Shown here: piece after piece, positions 58,567 through 64,000 of the stretch | How positions within the stretch are numbered: the first letter of the stretch is position 1 | Layout of the letters: each line of letters starts with the position of its first letter | Origin: Gammaproteobacteria bacterium | Lineage (GTDB): Bacteria > Pseudomonadota > Gammaproteobacteria > HTCC5015 | Assembly (NCBI GenBank): GCA_016928055.1 | Contig: JAFGLM010000016.1 | Coordinates: forward strand, 62,001 to 126,000 | DNA: 64,000 bases | Direction: 5' to 3' | The notes under the pieces: generated by a model | What the model saw: only the letters and a program-made list of their open reading frames with translations | Database searches by the model: none | Told to the model about the DNA's origin: nothing | Translations under genes and position numbers: made by a program

Positions 58567-60360
58567 CTAGTTACCAAATCCCGACGCGGGCGGTGTCACT
58601 TTCAGCACTTCGGCAATGGTCGTCAAGCCGGCCGCAATTTTTTGTGCGCCGCTCAGGCGTAAAGGCAACATACCTTCTTTCACTGCCAGTTTGCGAAATT
58701 CCGTGAAGTCCATATTCGGCTTGTTCATGGTCTTCAGGGCATCGCTCATGATAAATATTTCGTATAAACCGATGCGACCGCGAAAACCGGTTTGACGACA
58801 ATCCAGGCAGCCAACCGGCTCATATACCGTTTTTGGCATCGCCGTTTTCCATGGGCTTAGCATACCTTTCCAGGCATTCTCATCCAGCTGGGCCGGCTTT
58901 TTACACTTGGGACATAAGGTTCGCACCAGTCTCTGCGCCATCACACCCAGTAAAGTAGCGTTGATTAAATAAGATGGAACACCAATTTCCTGCAAGCGGG
59001 TAATGGCGGATGTTGCATCATTGGTATGCAAGGTGGATAAAACAAGATGCCCGGTCAGGGAAGCCTGTATCGCCATTTGCGCGGTTTCCAGATCACGTAT
59101 CTCTCCGATCATAATAATATCCGGGTCCTGACGTAATAAAGTACGGACTCCAGATGCAAAATCCAGATCAATATTGTGCTGCACCTGCATCTGATTAAAT
59201 TTCGGTTCAATATTTTCAATCGGGTCTTCGACCGAACAAACATTTACCTCAGGCGTTGCCAGCATCTTCAGCGATGAGTACAGCGTGGTTGTTTTTCCTG
59301 AACCGGTAGGACCTGTTACCAGAATAATACCGTTAGGCTGGCTGATCATACTTTGCCATTTTTCGCTATCCTGGTTGCTGAACCCTAAATCCTCAAAGCC
59401 CTTGGAGACAACTTCCGGATCAAATATACGCATCACCAACTTTTCGCCAAAAGCGGTCGGCATGGTAGACAAACGCAATTCCACCTCGCCGCCACCTTGA
59501 TCCTTGGTCTTTAAACGACCATCCTGTGGACGACGCTTCTCCGCGACATCCATACGACCGAGAATCTTGATACGGCTGGTTACTGCCGTCATAACGACGG
59601 GTGGCATTTCATAAACTTTATGCATCACCCCGTCTATCCGAAAACGCACATTCCCCACCAAACGGCGCGGTTCCAGATGAATATCACTGGCACGCTGATC
59701 AAATGCATACTGCAGTAACCAATCAACAATACTGACGACGTGCTGACTATTGGCGTCGAGTTTATCCTTACGCCCCATCTCAACAAGCTGTTCAAGATTC
59801 TGTATCGGGCTGATAGCGGATTCATGCAAATTTTTTGCGTGCTGAACACTCTTTGACAGATTATAGAGTTCGACTTGGTAGCGCCGAATATCATCCGGAT
59901 TCGCTATCACCAGTGATATTGTTTTGTTTGCGATCCGGGAAATCTCCCTGCCCCATTCGATATCAAAAGGCTCTACGGTGGCGATGATGACGGTATCCAA
60001 AGTTACCTTGACCGGCAATACGCCAAATCGTTGCGCATAAGCGTATGACATTACCTTAGTCACAGCATCAACATCGATTTTCAAAGGATCAATGGTAAAA
60101 AATTCAAGGCCAACGTTTTCCGCCAGCCACTTACATAGAAAATCAAGATTGAGTTTCTGTACAGGCTTTTTGGCATTGGGTAATTGTTTGCTGGCCAATA
60201 ATTCAATCGCGCCCTTCGCCCTGCAATCTTCCGGCCGAATAACATTACGCATTAAGGCAGCTTTGTCCTGGCTAAGGAAGCCTTGCTGCTCGAGCTGATT
60301 TAACAACGCAATCGCATCGAGACGATTACTATCCCGTGTTATGGATGCAGCTTCAAACAC
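58567..60360 (-). CDS. GspE/PilB-type secretion ATPase, orphan
   Basis: The product has 597 residues. An N-terminal domain (about 1-190) precedes the type II/IV ATPase core: Walker A GPTGSGKTTTLYSSL, Asp box and Walker B RQDPDIIMIGEIRDLETAQ, and two CxxC pairs (CPKC, CLDC) for zinc. It is a paralogue of the PilB encoded at 7.3 kb but has a different N terminus and GKTTTLY in place of GKTVSLY, closer to GspE. No GspF, pseudopilin or secretin gene is adjacent, so the machine it drives is unknown. It converges on the transglycosylase gene. Confidence 0.9.
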   Translation of the reverse strand: MFEAASITRDSNRLDAIALLNQLEQQGFLSQDKAALMRNVIRPEDCRAKGAIELLASKQLPNAKKPVQKLNLDFLCKWLAENVGLEFFTIDPLKIDVDAVTKVMSYAYAQRFGVLPVKVTLDTVIIATVEPFDIEWGREISRIANKTISLVIANPDDIRRYQVELYNLSKSVQHAKNLHESAISPIQNLEQLVEMGRKDKLDANSQHVVSIVDWLLQYAFDQRASDIHLEPRRLVGNVRFRIDGVMHKVYEMPPVVMTAVTSRIKILGRMDVAEKRRPQDGRLKTKDQGGGEVELRLSTMPTAFGEKLVMRIFDPEVVSKGFEDLGFSNQDSEKWQSMISQPNGIILVTGPTGSGKTTTLYSSLKMLATPEVNVCSVEDPIENIEPKFNQMQVQHNIDLDFASGVRTLLRQDPDIIMIGEIRDLETAQMAIQASLTGHLVLSTLHTNDATSAITRLQEIGVPSYLINATLLGVMAQRLVRTLCPKCKKPAQLDENAWKGMLSPWKTAMPKTVYEPVGCLDCRQTGFRGRIGLYEIFIMSDALKTMNKPNMDFTEFRKLAVKEGMLPLRLSGAQKIAAGLTTIAEVLKVTPPASGFGN

Positions 60361-60395
60361 ATAACCCTCCTAAGTCCAGCAACAACAGAGCTTTC

Positions 60396-60662
60396 CTAGC
60401 GTATCTCAAAACCGTCATATTTCACATAATCCATTTCTATCGCGATAACAGAATCCACTCTGGCCAGTTCGGGACCGTCGTTCAGCCAACGCTCAAAATC
60501 GGTCAATGGCTGTTGATCACCACAGGCAAACACTTCAACCCTGCCGTCGATGAGATTACGTACCCAGCCGCTCAGACCCAAATGCAGGGCACGTGACCGT
60601 GTCGAGGTTCTGAAGCAGACACCTTGTACACGTCCGGAAACCCAGAAACGCCGGCATTGCAC
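60396..60662 (-). CDS. Acylphosphatase
   Basis: The product has 88 residues, normal for acylphosphatase, which hydrolyses acyl phosphates. The phosphate loop GRVQGVCFR carries the catalytic Arg, and the catalytic Asn is in GWVRNLIDGRVEV. The GTG at 60662 was chosen because GAGG lies upstream and the frame before it runs into the terminator of the LysM gene. Confidence 0.92.
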   Translation of the reverse strand: MQCRRFWVSGRVQGVCFRTSTRSRALHLGLSGWVRNLIDGRVEVFACGDQQPLTDFERWLNDGPELARVDSVIAIEMDYVKYDGFEIR

Positions 60663-60691
60663 GACTCTCTTCCTCTTCAATGACTGGATAA

Positions 60692-60724
60692 ACAAAAACA
60701 AAAGGGGGGCACCTGGCCCCCCTT
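60692..60724 (-). terminator. Rho-independent terminator after the LysM gene
   Basis: On the minus strand the stem GGGGGGC/GCCCCCC (60716-60722 with 60704-60710) and a 5-base loop are followed by TTTTGTTTTTG. It lies 40 bases after the LysM stop and just before the acylphosphatase start. Confidence 0.9.
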
Positions 60725-60762
60725 CTTCAAAACACTACTATTTAAAAAATTAAATATATCTA

Positions 60763-61350
60763 TTAACGCGCCAAATAAGCTTCGTCCGACGCTTCGACCG
60801 AGCCAACTGACCAGGCACCGCGTGATTTAGCATGACTTACAGCTGCTTCCACATCGCCAGCTGAAGGAGATACTTCATAATCAAATACCTGTCCGGGGTA
60901 AATCAGATCAGCGTCTTTGATCTTGGCTTTATTGGCTTTGTAAATCAGCGGCCAACGGAACGGGTCGCCATAAACCGAGCCTTTACCTGCGATATCCCAC
61001 AAATTATCACCAGCGACGACCTCATAGGAGCCGGCTGACGATTCTCCAGGAACCTGCGCATCGGCAATAGCCTGACGCGCCATGGCTTCGGCTTTATTAG
61101 CCAATTCTATCGCGGTAGGGTAATCCGCAGCCTCATAAGCCGCTTTTGCTTCGTCCAGAACCGCTTGTGCATCACGCCATTCAGCACCCAACGCCGCAGC
61201 TTCTTCAATCGCTGACTGTGCAGAGGCAATGGCTTCCGCAGCCAAGCGTTCATTGTCATCAGTGGGCTCAGGAGTACTGGCACAACCAACCGCTAAACCC
61301 AGCACTAAAGCAAGAATACCCAAGCTTTTTAACCAACTCATCATTTTCAT
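60763..61350 (-). CDS. LysM-domain lipoprotein with DUF4398-like helical region
   Basis: The product has 195 residues. A lipobox (LAVGC) gives a lipidated Cys at 23. An Ala-rich helical DUF4398-like region (about 35-98) is followed by a LysM domain (YEVVAGDNLWDIAG ... YPGQVFDYEV) that should bind peptidoglycan. A short C-terminal tail follows. GGGAG lies nine bases before the ATG, and a good promoter lies about 50 bases upstream, so the gene is a single unit between that promoter and its terminator. An envelope-wall linker role is inferred. Confidence 0.9.
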   Translation of the reverse strand: MKMMSWLKSLGILALVLGLAVGCASTPEPTDDNERLAAEAIASAQSAIEEAAALGAEWRDAQAVLDEAKAAYEAADYPTAIELANKAEAMARQAIADAQVPGESSAGSYEVVAGDNLWDIAGKGSVYGDPFRWPLIYKANKAKIKDADLIYPGQVFDYEVSPSAGDVEAAVSHAKSRGAWSVGSVEASDEAYLAR

Positions 61351-61404
61351 ATTTTAATTCTCCCAGGGAATCTGGATGGCCAAAATCGTTATCACCAAAC
61401 GGGA

Positions 61405-61433
61405 AAACTACCCTTCCTGTAGCACGCTGTCAA
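61405..61433 (-). promoter_or_regulatory. Promoter of the LysM lipoprotein gene
   Basis: On the minus strand a perfect TTGACA (61428-61433), a 17-base spacer and TAGTTT (61405-61410) precede the LysM start by about 55 bases. Confidence 0.65.
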
Positions 61434-61632
61434 GCGGTAGCCTTAACAGATAAGTGGTTTTCAAAGAACCGACTTAAAACTGTGACATAATCGATGTTTT
61501 GCAGTAGATGACAGGCATTGACTGATATCAATCGCGCTTTTTTCATCAAATCACCTGTCACAAAGATATTTCGCGAAATTAGGATTGTTGCATATATGGA
61601 TATGGCTTGATCTTTAAGCCAAATCAGATTAA

Positions 61633-62322
61633 TCAGCGGGACTCCAGCACCGTTTTTACAAACGGGATGGTTAACCGGCGCTGAGCCGCAAGCGATGCCT
61701 TGTCCAAAGTATCCAGCAAATCACACAATTGACACATATCACGCGGATAATGACTCAATAAATACTGGCCAACTTCGTTACTCAGCTCCAGACTCCGTTG
61801 CCTGGCACGCGCCTGTAATACTTTTATTTTGTCAAGATCACTCAATGCCTTGATCTCAAACAACGGCCCCCAGGCCAGGCGTGATCTAAGATCAGCCAGA
61901 TTCAGACTTAATTCCCCGATATTGCAGCGTGCTGCAAAAACGATCGGGACCGCGCCGGCACGACAGCGATTAATGAGTGAAAAAACAGCTTGTTGCCATC
62001 CATCGACGGGTACGATCTGATCCAGATCATCAATGGTTATCAGATCGAGTGTTTCCAGCCCTTCAAGAAGTTGCGGACTATGCTGACTCATCACACTAAA
62101 GGGCAAATAACAGGCTTTACGTCCCTGCTCTGACGCTGCACGACACGCGGCCTGCAATAAATGAGTTTTGCCCATACCGGTGGCGGACCAAATATACAGC
62201 TGTAACTCACCACTGTTACTTACGGTTTTTTTAATTAACTCCACTAACAAGCGGTTTGAGCCAGCCTGAAAGGAATCAAACGTTGCGCTCTCGGGAAATT
62301 CAATCGCTAGCGGTAACTGCAT
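61633..62322 (-). CDS. hda: DnaA regulatory inactivator Hda
   Basis: The product has 229 residues. With the loaded sliding clamp, Hda stimulates DnaA-ATP hydrolysis to prevent re-initiation. The N terminus carries the clamp-binding motif QLPLAI (2-7). The AAA+ core has SATGMGKTHLLQA with the P loop at 46-53, ITIDDLDQI as Walker B, and LRSRLAWGPLFEI with the Arg finger region. It lies 36 bases after the DUF2066 gene. Confidence 0.95.
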   Translation of the reverse strand: MQLPLAIEFPESATFDSFQAGSNRLLVELIKKTVSNSGELQLYIWSATGMGKTHLLQAACRAASEQGRKACYLPFSVMSQHSPQLLEGLETLDLITIDDLDQIVPVDGWQQAVFSLINRCRAGAVPIVFAARCNIGELSLNLADLRSRLAWGPLFEIKALSDLDKIKVLQARARQRSLELSNEVGQYLLSHYPRDMCQLCDLLDTLDKASLAAQRRLTIPFVKTVLESR

Positions 62323-62358
62323 ATCGGTTACAAGGGAAATGGACAGGTAATCGCGCTA

Positions 62359-63522
62359 CTACGGATTAAAAGTAAAATACAAATCGGTTTTATATCGATC
62401 GGGAATACCGCCAGTCTCAGCATGGTCTGGATTAGTGGGTACAACATCAGTCCTGGGGACCACATCAAGCTCCTGTAACTGCTTGGCCAACGCCAGCGCC
62501 CGAGCCAGCTCCTGCAATTGTCCATGCATGGATACCCGGTAATAGACTTGTGAACCTTTTGCACGAATGGAGGTAACGCTCTCAACGAATACCAGTTTCT
62601 GCAAGATGCTGAGAACTATCGCATAATGCTGCAACGTTGTTACCTGATCAACAGCCAGTACATATTCTGAAAGTTGACCTCCCGGCGTTGAAACAAATGC
62701 ATAGCGTGACGACAGGATATCCGCCAAACCGTCAATACCAGACCGCATGACCTGTGCCAACGGCAAGTTTGATTCAACCCAACTACTACTGATACTTTCA
62801 CACATAACTGTCCATTTCACCGTCCAGCCACTACTGCCAGAAGATTGCAGTGCGCCAACCAGTATGATGGGCACATTGTAACGCTCGGTTGCCTGTTGCA
62901 ATCGACTACCGAATCCTCCCCGGATATCGATATATTCAACTTGCTGTCGATCTGTTTGATCCATTAATGGAATGATGATTGGTAAGCCACGCTCTGCCGC
63001 CGCCTGCTGCAATATCGGCAAAACAACCGATTTCGAATTTTCTGCAAGGATATATCGGCGTTGACTATCCTCGACAGCCAACCAGACTAAAGTTGATGGT
63101 CGCGTACCGCTCCACACCGGCAGACCGACTGCGACTAATGCACGTTCCAGCGCAGGGCCATCAAAATCGACATGCAGAATAGTATTGCCGGCCGGATTTG
63201 ATGATAAGTCGGGAAAAGTGCTCTCTGATGCTTTGTTTTTACGATAGGACTGCACATAGCGGGGCGCATCCTCAATAATTTTTCCGCTCGCAGGTTCCTC
63301 AAGAATCTCCCTTGTGCCTGATAGCTTAATCAGTACTTTGGCAAGCGCTTGTTTGAAAGCGTCCTGCCGTGCAGTTGATGTACCATCTGCCAATTCAACG
63401 TCGGCAGAATAAATATCAGTGCCAATTGATGGTGCTGCCACCGCAAAAAAGTTCGGGCTGAAAACGATGACTGCCAGCAATAGTGAGAAAAGCAATCGGC
63501 CACAAAGAGTTGATTTAGTCAT
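62359..63522 (-). CDS. DUF2066 family secreted protein
   Basis: The product has 387 residues with a signal peptide (about 1-29). It has the DUF2066 features DAFKQALAKVLIKLSG and YVQSYR, then LVWLAVED. The position beside purM (divergent) and hda is where DUF2066 genes lie in many gammaproteobacteria. The function is unknown. Confidence 0.88.
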   Translation of the reverse strand: MTKSTLCGRLLFSLLLAVIVFSPNFFAVAAPSIGTDIYSADVELADGTSTARQDAFKQALAKVLIKLSGTREILEEPASGKIIEDAPRYVQSYRKNKASESTFPDLSSNPAGNTILHVDFDGPALERALVAVGLPVWSGTRPSTLVWLAVEDSQRRYILAENSKSVVLPILQQAAAERGLPIIIPLMDQTDRQQVEYIDIRGGFGSRLQQATERYNVPIILVGALQSSGSSGWTVKWTVMCESISSSWVESNLPLAQVMRSGIDGLADILSSRYAFVSTPGGQLSEYVLAVDQVTTLQHYAIVLSILQKLVFVESVTSIRAKGSQVYYRVSMHGQLQELARALALAKQLQELDVVPRTDVVPTNPDHAETGGIPDRYKTDLYFTFNP

Positions 63523-63704
63523 AACAGTTTGTTTTATCTAGAAGAGTATTGCGCGCGGCATAGTGTACCGTCGCCCATCGATATTGAACAGTTGCCTAAT
63601 TACAATTTACGCATGAATGGCCCGCTTTAGAACACCCCAATCTTACTTACTCGCACTGCAATGTGTACAATCGCATCTTCCAGTAATCACAGTTATTTTT
63701 TTAA

Positions 63705-64000
63705 ATGCCAGATAATCACAAACACTCTCCCCTCAGTTACCGTGATGCCGGTGTCGATATTGATGCCGGGGGTGAGCTGATCGAACGCATCAAACCCCAC
63801 GTACAACGGACTCAGCGACCCGAAACCATCGGTGGTCTGGGTGGTTTTGGCGGATTATTTGCTCTGCCCGTAGATCGATTCCGGCAGCCGATACTGGTTT
63901 CCGGAACAGATGGGGTTGGCACCAAGCTCAAACTGGCAATACAGCTCGGTGTACACGATAGTATCGGCATTGACCTGGTTGCCATGTGCGTAAACGATAT
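63705..64000 (+). CDS. purM: Phosphoribosylformylglycinamidine cyclo-ligase PurM, N-terminal part (partial)
   Basis: The first 98 codons are present before the window ends. PurM closes the imidazole ring in purine synthesis. [36 protein letters not shown] and [14 protein letters not shown] are the family start, and the fragment ends inside AMCVNDI. It is divergent from the DUF2066 gene across a 182-base gap. Confidence 0.96.
   Translation, partial: MPDNHKHSPLSYRDAGVDIDAGGELIERIKPHVQRTQRPETIGGLGGFGGLFALPVDRFRQPILVSGTDGVGTKLKLAIQLGVHDSIGIDLVAMCVND

Noticed and set aside
60396..60662. Cys in the acylphosphatase phosphate loop (GVCFR) as an oddity
   Set aside because: GVCFR occurs in other acylphosphatases, including animal ones, so it is not unusual.
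1..64000. CRISPR arrays, tRNA or rRNA genes, insertion sequences
   Set aside because: I saw no regularly spaced repeats, tRNA-like clover-leaf sequence, rRNA or transposase signatures on either strand. The only structured RNA supported is rnpB.

Overview
The window reads as one contiguous chromosomal stretch from a gammaproteobacterium. The evidence is the gene orders: pilR-pilA-pilB-pilC-pilD-coaE/zapD, the mraZ-to-lpxC division and cell-wall cluster running into secA and argJ, ffh with ypjD- and corB-like genes, dapA-bamC, and purM with a DUF2066 gene and hda. No genus can be named from sequence alone. MurE carries the meso-diaminopimelate signature, so this is a Gram-negative cell wall. 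Almost everything is core housekeeping; the clear exception is the block at about 0.8-6.5 kb.

Layout. 1-773: the end of pilR and the major pilin pilA, with a near-consensus sigma-54 promoter and a terminator. 817-6525: a five-gene minus-strand operon set into the pilus locus. It encodes a VTC-domain (polyphosphate polymerase-like) protein, a DUF4956 membrane protein, an exported 325-residue protein that may have a divergent triphosphate-tunnel (CYTH-like) fold, a CotH-kinase-like protein joined to a beta-helix, and a small membrane protein. 6526-7260 is a gap without a recognisable gene, ending in a good promoter for pilB. 7261-11142: pilB, pilC, pilD. 11246-12640: dephospho-CoA kinase and the FtsZ-bundling factor ZapD fused in one reading frame. 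12647-18657 (minus): a Nudix/ThiE-like fusion, argJ, secA and an M23 peptidase-like protein; a DciA-like gene follows on the plus strand.

19211-38161 (minus): the complete dcw cluster, transcribed mraZ, rsmH, ftsL, ftsI, murE, murF, mraY, murD, ftsW, murG, murC, murB, ddl, ftsQ, ftsA, ftsZ, lpxC. Most junctions overlap by 1-14 bases or lie a few bases apart. It begins at a well-formed promoter followed by three 10-bp-spaced MraZ-type operator repeats. 38466-38812: RNase P RNA on the minus strand. 38892-43335 (minus): a methyltransferase, dusA, yjbQ, ffh and a metallo-beta-lactamase-fold phosphodiesterase-like gene.

43534-51229 (plus): a CcsA/YpjD-like gene, a CorB-like gene, radA, xseB, ispA, dxs and folE2. 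51226-52433 (minus): a very short bamC and dapA. 52618-58549: a PrxQ-type peroxiredoxin, a PIN-PhoH ATPase, a PerM-like permease (minus), a DUF4124 protein, proS and a lytic transglycosylase. 58567-63522 (minus): an orphan GspE/PilB-type ATPase, acylphosphatase, a LysM lipoprotein, hda and a DUF2066 protein. purM begins at 63705 and runs off the window.

The most unusual content is the VTC/DUF4956/CotH operon between pilA and pilB, the CoaE-ZapD fusion, and the miniature BamC that keeps only the N-terminal segment. All functional calls come from reading motifs and neighbourhood; no search was run.
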